From Spirometra erinaceieuropaei (taxonomy: Eukaryota; Platyhelminthes; Cestoda; Diphyllobothriidea; Diphyllobothriidae), in the NCBI GenBank assembly GCA_902702965.1, contig CACRXP010000154.1, positions 740,144 through 804,143 of the forward strand: a stretch of DNA of 64,000 bases. Reading direction: 5' to 3'. The notes under the pieces were generated by a model. It saw only the letters and a program-made list of their open reading frames with translations, made no database searches and was not told the origin of the DNA. The position numbers were made by a program, and so were the translations under genes. Shown piece by piece: positions 32,908 to 47,386 of the stretch. Every line of letters begins with the position of its first letter. Position 1 is the first letter of the stretch.

Positions 32908-35900
32908 TACGTCTGTCTAATGCATGAATGATGTCGTTCTTCATTTATTATACTAGGATGGCAGTCAGATGTATTGCTCATACAAGTCGCATCGTTTACT
33001 TGACTGCCGATTCCATTTTCATAAAGAGTGTTGTGATCGGGGAATTGATTGGCCAGACGTTACGCTCGCTAGTTACAATGATGCAGTAGTATGTTTGCCC
33101 CTGTTTAATCCAGAATTTGCACTTTTCAATATAAGTTATCTTGCCGAAGACAACAGCGTTATATAATAATTAACCGATTGAAAGCAAACCTTGAATGCTT
33201 GCATATTAGCATGCGCATAGGCATTTGTATCATTTCTCGTACCCTGAACCAACTCCGTAGGATAAAGGGTCTACTGATTGTGAGAAAGTATTTAATATCA
33301 AACCAGAGTAGGAGAAGATTTACACAACATTTGTTTTAATGTTTGCCTAGATGCCACCATGCACCATGAAAACTATTCTGACACCAATTAGCAAATATCT
33401 GCATTAGCAATGAACACAAAAATCGTTTTTTTCTTGGCTTACCTAGGCAATCACAAAAAAGTATTGCTTAAAGCGTGCCAAAGACTAGAATGTGACGTAA
33501 AAAAAGATCAGCCATTGAGAGCATTAGTCAAATTTAATAAGGGAAAGTACCTGTATGATTTTCAGCCATCGACCAAAAAAGACTAGTTAAAATATGAAAC
33601 AGGTAAAATTAATTTTGATAAAAGTTGCACTCACAGTAGCAGTCAATTCATCGGTATAATGGAACAAATTTGTGTCGTTTAGGCCACGTTTAACTATTTC
33701 CAAGAGGCAAGGGACTTTTGGCAATAATGTGTTTACCTTTGATTCTTTTATAAATTAATTTCTTTAGTTTTTGTTAACGCAAATCATCGAGTAGGATATT
33801 GTGATAGTCGGGTGGTGTTCACTTGCTTCGAGCAAAACTGTCTCATTTAGGGATGTTTCCCCTAATGTTGACTATGTTTTTATAGTCAAGGTTCCACTTT
33901 TATGATGCAGTTCTAAAATATTTTTCAAAAAAGAGAGGCTCTAACATATGTAAAGATCAGCTTAGAACCCTTGTACGCGACTTTTACCTCTCTCAAAATG
34001 TTGTCTGATATATTTAAACTTACCTGTTTTCATAGAACCCCAGTTGTCTTTCCAACGGCAATCTTTTTAGCCCCATCTCTGAACAAGGTGGCTTCGGGCG
34101 TCATCAAAAACTAGTCATCATTGATTCAGGCCGTTTAATAATATTATTAACTTACCAGTAAAAAACTAAATTGCGGATGCGTTTCCTTTGCTCATACTTA
34201 TTTGACATTCTATTTACATCAGTACAGTTTTGCGTTGGGAGTGGATAGAATACACTGGAAGCTAAACTTTAAAATGATTTGCAGATTGCTCGTAACCCAC
34301 TCGCTATATTTACGGATGCTGAGTGCCCCTAATCCCTCTGTGGTATCAAAATGCCATAGAGATTTTAAAAGCACATGCATAATATCTAAAGGCTATCTGT
34401 TTCTTTGGGTTAGCTGCGAAGGACAGGTTTCAGCATTTTCTTAAATCTTTACGAATAGGTAAGTCATGATAGGCACATGCTCTATACGGAGACCGTGCGT
34501 TTTGACGTCAGGGCTTTGCCATTACTCTGATTACGCTACCTGACCTTTTCTCTTAAGGCGTGTCCTTTTTAGGCCTTCTTTTGAGTTCTTGTTTCGCATT
34601 CACGGAAAACAATTCTTGCCGCCGTTTTCGCGTAGGATCCAGTAGTTAAAAATCAATATTCTTGTCATGTTTGGGGCCGTGCATTTCACATGTCGGACTG
34701 TGTCGTTTAAAAGGCAAACCTGTAGGGGTGCTTGAAAATACAAGTCTATGAAACGGCTCATCTGATGCTGTTTCCCTTGTGCCTTAGAACTAAGGAATTG
34801 CCAATTTCTGGCTAAGTGAGTAACCATAAACCATGAAACACACGATTGCATTTGTCATCCCAAGGAGGGGGCATGATTGCGCCACTGGTTTTCCGATAAA
34901 GGCATCCTTTGATGTATGCATCCCCTTTAAGGCGCTATGACGGAGGACCAAACAGTGCATAGTTACGTTGGCAGCCAGGATTCACAGTCCTCAAATCCAG
35001 TCATTTTAGCACAACAAAACCCAGGACCAAGATCTTTCGGGTAGCGCTGTTAAGACAGATTTGTTGGCTGACATCGCTCTCTAAGATCAAGTGTTCCTTC
35101 CTAAAGACATCGAGGTAGACCTGACGCTGTTATTTTTGCTAGGTTATTGTACAATAGGGCGTTAGACACTAGCGCATCGAGTAAACGCTAAATTGAACAT
35201 GACCTGCGCTTTCTTGTGTGGATTATGGGAATCAACTGTCATCTTGAGTTCTACACAAGAAACAATTTATACTCAGGAAAAAGACCATGCAGAGTAAAAT
35301 GACCCAAGAAGTTTCTTCAATTACGCTTCGAATTCTTCTAAATTGTATGATTGCCAAAAAGGTGTCCTTAGGGATCGAAGAGCGTGAAATTGCACAACAC
35401 AAGCATATCTAGGAAGTCTACAGGAAGGAAAATAATACCATCCCATCAGGACAGGCGAATAAAATTTGCAAAATACCCTGGAGATTTAGTTGACACCGAC
35501 TTGACCAAAATGTTTCCTTGCAGATGTGTGATATGAACAAATTCAATGAATCAGTTTTCTGAATAATTTCGATGATATTAGTAGGTTTTCTGAATTCTCT
35601 TCAATCAACTTAGTTTGTTATAGGAAGTTTTCCGAGCCACTGGCACTGTATTGAAAAAAATGCAGAATGGTCATCCAAAGCCATGTCAATAGAATGCGAT
35701 GAATTCCCAAAATGAGGTATTCTCGTAGAGCAGATCAGCAGAAGAATGTTTACTAATCTTGGGTAAATGGCAAAAGGCCAAAGTTATCATCATACATACA
35801 AAATAAGTCGGGCTTCGGAAGACGCTTTTCGATGAGCCCTTATGATTTTAAATAATCGTCGTCTCCAAACCTTCATTTAGTTACCTGCACTTCACTTGCG

Positions 35901-36539
35901 TTTTGATAGGTCTGTTGCATTTAAGTGCCCATAGAAGACACTAGGGGAAACCTATCTGCCCTGTAATTGGAGCAGGCTTTAAAGGTTTTCAATAAAACAG
36001 AAATTTAATAATATAATAGGCTACTTTACCGTATAACGTCCCCTCAAATTTGAGTCTCTTGAAAAATTTAACGGGTCTTAAGTTAGTAGTTGAGGATAAA
36101 ATTTAAAACAATTGAGTAAATTTTATCAAGCGAAATGCATCGCCCCAAGATTATCACTAAGTACAATGTATGAGGCTACAGTTAACACATACATAGATTT
36201 ACTGCAGATTCTACATTAGTTGTCTGACCAAGATGTGAACCCACAATTATTGGTTTATCCTCAACACTGTTCAGTAGCATCCTGCGTCTGAGCGATATTG
36301 TAAACGGAAAATGAAGTCACGATCAACGCGTCCAGCGACGCAGCTAACTGATAAAGTTATTTTCTGGTCGCAACTTATGCTAGTTGATCTTCAGCATATG
36401 TTGGCACGCTTAGAAAAGCCAGTTTTATGCATCGAGTAGTTGGATTAAATAAATTACCATAAAAGACTGTTTTAATCATTAAATATATTTGAAGTAGATT
36501 TGTAATTTCAGGCACATAAACCACAGTTCCAGTAATTTT
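32908..36539. other. Non-coding AT-rich stretch
   Basis: No supported gene. Frames of 65-83 codons (32969-33166, 34202-34444, 34600-34851) lack recognisable features. Confidence 0.45.
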
Positions 36540-36765
36540 TGTACCAATGTTCTACTGGCTAAACAGTGTTATTTTTTCACAGGTTTATTTTTCTCATTGA
36601 TTACTATCAACAATTAATAGCAAATCGAAGGTCATTTCAATCCATCTTACTGTATCAACGTTCTACTGGCCAAACAGACTTATTTTTTCATGATCTTTTT
36701 ACAGGGTTATTTTTTCATTAATTGATATCCACAATTAATAGCAAATCAAAGGACATTTCAGCTGA
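36540..36765 (+). repeat. Two-copy tandem duplication, period about 111 bp
   Basis: Unit 1 starts GTACCAATGTTCTACTGG (36541) and unit 2 starts GTATCAACGTTCTACTGG (36652). Both continue with AAACAG, TTATTTTTTCA, TTGAT and ACAATTAATAGCAAATC. Unit 2 carries a small internal insertion (a second TTTTTCA...TTACAGG piece). Confidence 0.75.
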
Positions 36766-38044
36766 TCTCGAATGCTAAGGTCTCCATACTATAAAATGAG
36801 TTTGCTTTTGCTTGAACAAGAACACTGTGTGCTATAACGAGGGCAGGAACATGTCTGCCAAAGTATGTTAACAGCTTATCTTATAAAAGTTTTATATGGA
36901 CAAATTTTTCGCGCTTCATTCCATACATCTCTAAACCCTGCACACCTTAAGATAGCAAGCACTGAAATGAATAAGTGATTAATGCGGTAACGCTAGTCCT
37001 CTTCTATACCGGTAGTCTGACGAGGCTGAAATTCCATAATTGCTAGAGTCATGATTCTGCAGTCCGCGGTTTATTAACAAATACGACAAGCTCCCACTCC
37101 GTGTCCGCTTCGGAGAGCTTGTCAAAGCAAATGTGCAGGTGATTACCGCCTCCAGTGACTGTACCAGTTACTTGCATTGCCGATCATCAGGAGCAGTGAT
37201 TACTTTGCGATAAAAAGTGATCAATATGCGGGCGAGCAAGCTGTTGTCACACTAAGCACAAATAATATTGATTAATGTCAGTAGTACGAGCTATAACAAG
37301 GTATTTTACTGTATGAAAACCGCATCCTACAAATGCTGAAGCCCTTATATAGTTACAACTCTTATCCCAAACTGTCCTTTATTATGTACTCTAATGGAAA
37401 TCCAAAACACCATAAAATTGCATCCAGTATTTCTGCGATCGCATCTCCTGCTTTGCGAGTGCAGCCTGGATAGGTTTTGTAACCCCACTGGGTGTAGTAC
37501 GTACAGGCAACTACCATATTTGTTTTAGAAGGCCTTGATTTGTTTGCGAATCCATGGCTGCAGGAATTCCCCCTGTGCGTGTTTTATAAGGCCTTGATAT
37601 AACCACGTGCCCCGTGTTTCTCTAGTTTGACTTTTAAGTGAGATATTATTTAGCACTATGTTCTCGTTCTTCGTCCCCGTAATCTCTGCGACTTACTTTC
37701 ATTTCGTAGTTAGCCCGATGTACTCACATTGTTTTTCGTTGTCGACTCCGCACCCCGTGACTTACTCATCTCTTTCGAAGGAGTAATTAAACCTTTTTGT
37801 ACTATGTCGGCACTTGCCATACTATGCATGATGCAAAGGCCGCCGGCTGCGTTTTGGTTTAATTTGCCTCGATTGAAACATAAACACTCTGCTTCCTCGA
37901 TATCTCTGAACAGTTTTTGCTATCCAACGCGTACAATTGACTTGCTCATTTCGGCTGGATCGCAGTTTGTAGACAGGCGCCGTATTACAGATGGCTGAGG
38001 ATTTGTTTACTGGGGCTATTTTGTGGGGTTCCATGGTCGCATCT
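36766..38044. other. Non-coding stretch
   Basis: No supported gene. The frame at 37729-37998 (89 codons) directly precedes the telomere-like block and may be part of the same repeat unit. Confidence 0.4.
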
Positions 38045-38335
38045 GACCCAATAGGCTTAAGTTTTACGTTTGAAATTAGGATTAGGTTAATGCTCTCCGA
38101 TTTTCGGGTAAGGGTTATGCCGCTAGGTTTAGGCTTTCGGGTTACGGCTAGGGTTTGAGCATCGAATTAGGTTTCAGTATTACGGCTAGGTTTTCCATTT
38201 ACGGCTACGTCTAAGGGCTACGGTTTCGCTTACGATTTATGTTAGGCTCAGGGTTGCCGTTCGGGTTAACGGTTAACGTTTAAGGTTGAGGATAGGGTTA
38301 GGGTTAAGGTTAGGATAAGGGTTAAGGTCGCTGTC
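38045..38335 (+). repeat. Degenerate TTAGGG-type block
   Basis: About 290 bp rich in TTAGG/TTAGGG/TTACGG variants (for example ATAGGGTTAGGGTTAAGG near 38291), with the 3' end best preserved. Long and heavily mutated, as in interstitial telomeric or minisatellite arrays. TTAGGG is the usual flatworm telomere unit. Confidence 0.6.
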
Positions 38336-41300
38336 CGCTTCCCCATCCCTGGCTACCAACTGCGATCTAGCCCTCATTTCTTTGAGAATACTTGCGCATA
38401 GTCTCTTTCATAAACAATAACGAGACAGTTAAATTTAGTTACCGTCATCTCCCCATCCATGGGCTACACCATATAAAAATCTGAATCTAAATTCCGACAT
38501 CGTTATGTTTTGTGATTACTACCACTCCCACAAACCTATCAGGGATTATTCGGAACAAAAAAAAAATTTTTTATCATTTCTCTCCGATCGGCTTACGTTT
38601 GTTGGTCTGCTTCTTACAACATCCACCAAAATGGGCTGAATTATTAGCCCTGAGCGTTTAAGTCTGCAAGACCTGTGAGATAAGCATCTCAAAGGTAGCA
38701 CATTTGCAAAAAAAGCTGTATGTATGAAAGCATTTCGAGTATGGATGTCCTGATGGCCTAGAGAAGTTTCTTTAATGAAATGCAAGTCGTTTAATTACTA
38801 CGATGCGAATTTTGTGATACCCGTTAACGATCATCGAGATCAAATAAAAGGACGACTGCTAGATTGCATTACTTCAATAAATGACTATATAAAAAGATAT
38901 CCTTACTAGTCGCCACATTATTTCAAAAATAAAATCCTAAATAAAATAAAGTCTGGACGCCTGCAGCCCATGACTAGGTGATGACAATTTCCTAATTGAT
39001 TCAAATTAACGGCATATAATATAATGCTTTTTTAATTGTCCATGTCTTTATATCAGCTTTTGGCATCCAAGCGCATAGGTGGCCGGCGTATGAAAAAGAC
39101 GTACCGTTGGTAGATGCTTGAGGGGTAGAAAAATTTCCTTGGAAAGCATTCCAAATGCTTTAGATTAATTACATGGAAGACAAGTAATGTCACTTAATTC
39201 TAAGTCGTACGTGATCAGGAGATGAACAGATAAAGTGCATAAATAGCGTAATCATTTCGCAAGCTCATTAAATAACTTAATTTGACAAGATTCGATTTGG
39301 CCGTTGTTATGGAATTCAGATAATGGTTGATTTGCTCAAAGACACGTAGAGGCGCCTAAATTTGCCCAACAACACATTATAAAATCAGCCAAAAGGACAA
39401 TTTGCTGATTGAAAATTTCTGCTATATAAATTCATAAAGCATTAGGAACCACCTAGTGAAGAAATATCAGTGAAATTATATCTGTAAGTTTTAAGTCAAT
39501 AAAGAGATAAATGCAGGAGTTTCTGAACTCGCAGTTTGAATGCTTTCGCAGTTTCATTCCCCGACCAACGGTAGTTTTCATAGGAAATCTATTCGATGTA
39601 AGTGACCGAAATATAATAGTAAACTTAGCGAGCTATAAGCTGCAGCAGCACTTTTGTTCATCCAAACCAACCCGTAGTCAGAAAACATAACTGCTGGTTT
39701 ACTGCATATTTAAACATTTCTATTTGCTTTATTTTTAGCATACTTTATTTCATATATGCAAAAGACAAAAAAGTAATATTACTGGTAGATCGCTGCATTG
39801 CGATATACAGCTTGGGCAAACGTGTGAGAGACTCTTAATGAGATTTCGTGTATAGTTCGCTCTCGCACAGGATACATTTTGCTAAGATCAAATAAACCCC
39901 ATTTTTATACCGGAGTTGTGCGCATATTTGTACTTTTGCAGGTCGAGTTTTATGCAAAACACACGAAACGTATGCTAAGCTCGAAGTATGGAGTACTTAT
40001 CTTATTCTATGATCTTTATCAGAAAGTCTATGACGCAGAAATCATATATTTGAATTAAGTTTTACATAAACGTTGTTTCAAATATCTTAGGTACTTTCTA
40101 CGAGTGAGGCTACTGAGCCAGTTTCAAGTGCCTCCGTAAAAATATATCTCTTATCGCCGAAACGTTCAGTGAACTCGTCCAGACTTCCAGGCGCTGTAGT
40201 ATAGTGACGCTGTCTGCTAAGGAGAAGTGCGTGAACAGCTGGATGTCTAGTACTCTGAATGCACCCTTATAAATTAACGTATTAATTTCTTCTTCAAAGC
40301 ATCGTCTACTGCCAAATAGTATCTCCACTTTGAAGTCATTAAATCCGTGAGTCCGATGCCCAGTGAGACGATAAAAAAATGAGTCCATTACTTACTACTG
40401 TTTTGCTATGTTAGAACGGGAGTTTTCAACAGTCTAGCGGTTCAAACAAATTCAATACCACTTGTGACGTTTGGTCAAGGCATTAACTCGGGCGCGGAAC
40501 GATTTTCCCGAGTGCAGCGTTCACTGTTGGCAGCATTGTCTTCGATTCCTTGATAAAACTGCCTAGAGGTACACTGTTGGCCATCTTGCCACACTGCTCG
40601 TCTTATGAAGCGCTTCACTGTGGATTCGCAGTTAAAAATATGTTTTATTTGAGTATTGGTGCATGCATTTATGCCCGCGCGCCATGCCCAAACGAAAAAT
40701 CAACGAGAACTTGTATGTTAAATTATGCAAAAGTTAGCATTGATGCTTTTTAAATAACGGACTATTTCATTTAAAGAACGTTATTCATTTTATCTCACCG
40801 CATTAAAGGAGCATTATGCTACCTGTTTTTGAGTTTTTCAAACAAATAAATTACCAAAAAGATTTTCACTAACCATTACAATGGTTTAGACAATGAAAAA
40901 GTCGAAAGCACCGCCTTGCCCCTCCTACTGAATAAGCAGTTTGACTAACGTATGGCGCAAAATTCCGGTATTGGACAGTTATTACTTTTTTTCAAAAAAT
41001 ATTTCGGCATTTTCCAGCAACTAACTATGCAGTTCCATGAATTTTAAATTTTTTTATATCGTAAGTTTAATATCATTTTTTTTAATAAGCAGATACAATT
41101 ATTGCGCGAACGACCGTGTTTACACCTTCTGTGCAACTCCAGATAGCTCACTCATTGATATGGCAAAAAATGAGTTGAACCGGCAAGTAATTAGAGGACA
41201 TTAATTGCCTGATGTGCCTCTAATCAAAGCATCTATACAGATTTTCAAGAAAATCGCTTTATGCATCTAGGTAGGGCGACTTACGATTTGAAGGCGTACA

Positions 41301-44300
41301 TGGGTTACAAATTGAAAGCGGTTTCGTCAGTAACGTGGATTTTTTTATCCGTGTATAGCTCTGTAATGAGTGAGACAAAATGTCCGTTACTGCATTTTTC
41401 GACCTAACTATTTGCCGGCAAATTTCACGCACCTCCTGTATCGGTCGATAGGGGAAGGATGACGTTTTTGCAAACACCCTTCAGTCAAGGTATCATCATA
41501 TTTCGCACCCAACGTGTATTTGTATATGTAAGTTTCTCATCTTCGAAATATTCCCAAACAATTATCCATAAATTGTGCACGCAACTTCTTAGGATAGCAT
41601 AAAAATTACGTCTACATAAAATGGCTTACGGTACCGACATCATGCAAAAGTAAAGCTTCAAAACTTGTTCTTCAAAGGAATGCGTAGACTATTTTTTTGA
41701 CGCTATTAAAATTTACTTCTCTGATTTTGGCTGGCTGGCTATTTACATAACGCGTTTTTAAATTGAAACCCAAATGGGACTTAACGCCGGATATTTCAGA
41801 GGCCTCGGTTTTATGGCTAGTAAGCCGCTATATTCCCTAATTCTAACGGATAAGAAGTTTAGGGAAGGCTTTTGAATAAAACTTATGTACACGACAGCGT
41901 TCAATTAAACAGTAGCTGTGAGAACCGAAATGTCTAACTTGGTTCCCTGAATAGGCGTCACCAAAGGGAAACCTGCATAGCATAAATGTTTGGTCAAGCC
42001 TTAGATCTTTCCACTTAGTGGTTACAAAAAGATATTACGCATAGGAAACGAGTTTTATACGATGGATTATCACTGCACGTGCATTATCGAAACACCTACT
42101 TGTGTTTGTAATAGCGAGTGTTCTCCTTTTTCTTTTTTATGTTGGATATTTGTGATAGCGCATATTCTGTAATTTAATGCAACAACCTAGCTGAACAGGG
42201 ATACAACAGAAATGCATTATTTTCCAAAGTCACCATTTCTACTTCACTTTTTTTTCCAGGCATTGGGTCCTTTAGCAAACCGACTATCTCTTTTGACCGA
42301 TTTTCACTGGCGATTTCCCATGAGAATAAAAAGCGAAGTTTTATGTGAGCTGCACTCTACGGCCACGTCTAAGCTCATTACTTTGGACAAAATTTTCTCA
42401 ACATTGTAGACTCCAAAATGAATTTCCGATGTAGTCAATAGAAAAATAGGTGGGTAGTCTTTGTTATGCTTTTTTGTTAGGATTACCGTCCGTGAATTCT
42501 GAAATTTATATCCGCTTGTTAATTTGTTTAATAAGATTTTGGCATTGTTAATGGATGTGGATACAACAGAATCATCAGTACCAAATGTGCATATTTAAGG
42601 TCCTCATTTCAGCCAAACCCACTCGACTTCTTATTAAACAAATGTTCACGAAAATCGTCTGCACAAATGGGAAATGCTAACGCACCTGATGATTCTAAGT
42701 GGTTGGGTCCACAAAACAAGCCGACAGCATTTAGTTTCATAGGCATCTAATGATGTCAATAGGCCACTAAGCAAGCCCCTTGTCAAGTATCCAAATGAAT
42801 GAATAATCTGCAAACTTGTCCCATAATTCTTGATGCAAACACCTGCAGGCAAACAACCAAACCGATAAAACCTGTCCTTTAATTTTTCTTCTTTGGTCTG
42901 GAAATGCGCATTATTACCCGAATCGCACCAATGAATTCTGACTGCTAAGCAAAAAGCACACTTAAATATAATTGCATAAGCCATAACATGGAAAGGACAT
43001 TTTTGATTGATGCCTTGAGTTAACTTTGCACTCTGTTGAACTGTTCGGTCTCAAGATAAATTTTAAAGTAACGAAAAACCATATGCTAAGCGCTAGAATC
43101 ATTTGCTTATTTTGCGGAGCTTCCGGATTCATGCGGAAATCTATCATAAAATAGGACAGAAACAATAGATTCGGTGACACTATAGAGATTGCTGATCACC
43201 TGACGTCAGTCCTGCATGCCCGGAAGTCAAGGTGCAGGATTTTTCAGACCATCCCCATATCACAGGGCTGAATGGTGGAATTCTAATCTAAAATGAAGTC
43301 TCAAATTAATTCAAATTATTCTGGCTTTCGGCGTGAAGAGCATGTTATCGACTGCCAAACTGAAATCGTCAACCAGGATCGAAGTTGTGAACAGTTATTT
43401 GTGAACATCTGTCAAACGCCACGCAGCCAGCTTCCGTTGATATACATACCATCCGAGTTGGTTCTCAGTCTGCCAGGTGTAATTCAAAAGACAATTCACG
43501 GGACACAGAACATAATACCGTGCCTAAACTGTCCCTAATAATTCAATAGATCTGACTAAACGCATGCTGCAGTTGCGCATAGACATTTACAAGCGTTAAT
43601 TTTTCCCGCGTTTTTATGTACTGTTTAATGAAGCAAAAAAATCTTTAGTTGTAATTGACAAATGCTCTCTTTTGGAAATTGTATAGGACGTGACGGCGTA
43701 TTTCCGGACAATTAAGTCGGACATTTGCGACTCAACGGCTAACGCGGAGATAATTGACGTTTGGATTAAGCGATGAGATGCGCGACCATACCTAGATTTG
43801 TGTGAAATTTAAATTTCGTAAATCAACCCCTTTTGGTCGTCGTCCTGAAGACTTACTCCATAAGGTTTTAGATAAACATTTACGGAGAAGCTCGAAAAAA
43901 TACAATGTGAAGGAAAATCTGAGTAAAAACCATTTATTAGCATTATTTTCTGGGATATATTTGGAAATTAATGCAACGTTTGTTATTAAAGCAGCGAATG
44001 GTCTTCATTTGCGTGCAAACCGCCATTTTGGAACTAAACATGATAGAGGTTATGGTTAAATAACAAGTGATACCATCTCCAAACGTTATTTGACTATGTC
44101 GTAGTAAAATAACGATGGCTTACTTTCTTCTAGGCGCTAAAATGCGTACATATGCAGCTATGATCTTCACCGATGAGCCAAAAGGTATTCTCGACCAAGT
44201 TTTCGAAGAATTATTTCCAGCTGTATACAGCTTCAGGAAAACAAGTTATAACTAATAAAGATAATTGCATTGGGACTATGCCGCTGAGCGCAATCTAATG

Positions 44301-46457
44301 ACACAAACTGATAAGGCAAATAGAGTAAAGTCGCAAGCAAGAGCATTTGAGATAACTCCTCTATACCCATATTTGATACTTAATTGAAAGTGGACATATG
44401 GAAGAGACCGACATTTATTCAGTACAGATTTTCAACATGCCTGAATTTGCATACATTCTTTGTGGAATTTGAGAGGTCCGCAAGTTGCCTAATTTTGCTT
44501 TTCCGATGAATGTAACGTGAGGGTTCTCGCCACCTCATGCATAAGGGAGGAGCACATACCGTTTTCAAATGGAGATTATCGAACTTACGTATTTTTTAAA
44601 AGTATGTCACTGCTATCCCTAACCAGCGAGCTACGGTCCACTGAATTCTTAAGGGGTTAATATGCGCTGTACAGTGATATGATCGGCGTTTATATTCAGG
44701 ATCGAACAGGCCCCGGTAAAGCGCTATGACCTATCATGAAAGATACTCACTTTAAAAGTATGCCCTCGGGCTGATTTACTTTTAGTCAAATTAGTTACAG
44801 TTTGCGAATTTTAACGATTAGGTTATCTTGATGTTAGCCAGGGAGTCTTACGTCAATATAGCAGCACTTACTAGGCCTACCTAACAAAGTGTTTTAGAAA
44901 TTTTATATATGTACCAACTGCTATTCTGTGATGCCAGCATTACTGGAAATTAGGCCAACTTACACATACTTCACATCTGTCGACTTCTCAGAAAGGATGT
45001 CCCGTGAAAGCCAGCGTTTACTATCAGAATATCTCAAAAATCGCAAAGGCAATAGTTAATAACTCTGTAGAGTGCTTCCAACTGCAGACAAAAACCAGAA
45101 TTTTAGAAGGAAGGGGTAATTTTTTTAATGAGAAACACTAAACGTGAAAACGCATTTTCAACCATCAAGCCAATAGGAAAGCCATCAATGCAGATTGTGA
45201 AAGGGAAAATGCAGCACGCGAACCTTATTCTTTGTGGCCGTGTCATAAATATTCGTTAGTTTAGAAAAGTAAAACGAAGATGTTAAGTAAGCAAATAACA
45301 GGTTTCTTTGTTGGGGAGGTGAAAACATCCTTGTTGTTTGGATAACCAAGAGTGGTTCCATTTTAAAAGCCATATTTTGATTTTACAGCTTATACTATTT
45401 CAAGAAATGAGGTCTTGATGCCATGTGTAATGTCAACTTCTTTAGCAATAATGGCGAGCTTAAAATGAAAGATCTCAGTCACGCATTTAATTACTTATGT
45501 GACACCTCTAACTAATCGGAATGATTAAAGTAAGTGACAAGCTGGCCCTAGATTAGTCAACCCTTTTTGCTTCCAAAACAGTGACATCTGAGATTCAAGC
45601 ACTGAAATGCAATTATTTTGCCAACTCCAAATATAAGCCGCCTACTGAGCTCAATATTTTATAGAACCAGCAAAGGTAGTCATTTAGATAAAGTTGCCTA
45701 TCTGAAGATCGGATATTTGTCTGAGCGTGTGAAATATATCAAATTCTCTTGAGTACATCGTCATTTGCGTTACTTCTGATGAAGTAATATGGCTACAATA
45801 AGGTGTTTGTCATGAGTAAAAATATAGATATAAAATAGTCGCCAAAAAAAGTTGGATACGTCGTTGTTTACGCATTGTGCTATTACCATTTTGTGGAAAA
45901 TCTCTTTCTATCATCACTAACCATATTCAAGCCTAATCAGCACGTGCTGTTGGAAGTCCTCCAGTTATCCAGGCACCCGGTTAGGGATTTAAAGTTACCC
46001 GATATTATCTATGCATGATCTGTCGCGTGTGAGGTCATGCGATTTTATGCCCCCATCACTGCTCATTCGTCAGAAGCAAGCGCACGTCCCTTTCTCCGCA
46101 GCCCCTTCCTAGTCAGTCATCCTTGCATCATCAAGAAAATAGGCAATTCCTTTGCTGAACATTGCCCCCTTAATACTACCCCCTGTAGTTCAGAAGCCTT
46201 ACTGTTTATCGATGATGGAATGGGACACAATATTAAATATAACTAAAGAAACAGGGAAGAAGCACAAAATTTTAAAAAGCGGTTGTGCTGCTGCATGGGC
46301 TTTAATGTCATCCAGCTCATACGCACGCCTCTCCCCAGTCAAGGTAGGTGGGCATACTTTGCTCCCTAATTTTGTCCTTAGAAACGTAGTCTGCTTACTG
46401 GTTTTATGAGCTGAATTAATTTACTCCTACCATTTGCCCGGTGAAACGTGACAAGAT
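38336..46457. other. Long non-coding AT-rich stretch
   Basis: Eight kilobases with no supported gene or repeat. The longest frames (40110-40388 minus, 42646-42984 minus, 43802-44059 plus) are 85-112 codons and unrecognised. It may hold intron or intergenic sequence. Confidence 0.45.
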
Positions 46458-47386
46458 GCGGATATCGTAGATATGCTATCTCATTGAATAATGCCCGAAA
46501 CTCTGAAGTCCATTTTGGTCCCAAAAATGCGTAAGTAGGATTTTGGTCTTCATTATAATGCAACATGAAAGTCAAATATATCGAGCGAGTGGGGATGTCA
46601 ACATCTAAACGGCTTTTTTTCCGGTTTCCTGCAAAGCATAAATTTCGCAAATAATAAAAACACATAAAATATATCTAGCTGCCATTATTTTCGAGGCCCT
46701 TTGAAATCTTAATTTATCTTTTGGACATTTAGAGCAAAATTATCCTGCTTGTACCAGCTTAGTGACAAATTGCGCTTTTTTGTATTTCATGACCAAATAA
46801 GGCATTTAAACCTCGCAAATAGGTGCTCGACCTGTTGTTTTACTTGTATTTAATGTTTTTAAACGACAGATTGCATATTTTTCCATACAAAAGAAGACCT
46901 TTCTATGTGTTTTAAAAGCACTATTACAGAGGGTTCGGTGAGTCTTACATCAGATATAAAACCTGTTAAATACTACGCAAGCTGCATTTATAATAGACAG
47001 ATACGACACTTTATGAATGGGCACCTCAAAATCCTAAAAAAACTGCATTGTTATTAAATTGTTACAAACCAAATTATTTAAAGAAGGCGCAGTTCACTAC
47101 AGCATGAGTGCAAGAAAACATAATTTTATGCATGTTTTCTAAAGAGCTATACTTGGCTTCCTAAGAGCATAAGAATTCTATGAGAAGACTTAATACTACC
47201 TATACAGTCATTTTACAAATCATACTTTTTGAAAATGACCGGAGATTGACATTTTTACATAACCCGCACACCTGAGGCTCATGTTAAATGATGCCTGATG
47301 GTGAAACCCTACCTTATTAATTTCGTTTGGTCAAAAGCACATTTCGGAATTTTTACTAACGTTTGACGAGCTGTAGACCTATGGGT
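46458..47386. mobile_element. Foldback (long-TIR) element, copy 4, strongly diverged
   Basis: Weak but ordered similarity to copy 3: GCTATCTCATTGAATAATG for the left end, CGAAACTCTGAAGTCCATTT for the next segment, GGGGATGTCAACATCTAAAC for the GGATGTCGGC segment, and CAAAATCCTAAAAAAACTGC in the interior. The right arm has GGAATTTTTACTAACGTTTG in place of AGAATTTCAGTCAACATTTC. Length of about 930 bp fits the family. Oldest of the four copies. Confidence 0.45.

Noticed and set aside
40110..40388. Minus-strand 92-codon frame with a gene-like amino-acid composition
   Set aside because: No recognisable domain, promoter or splice context; length is within chance for this window.
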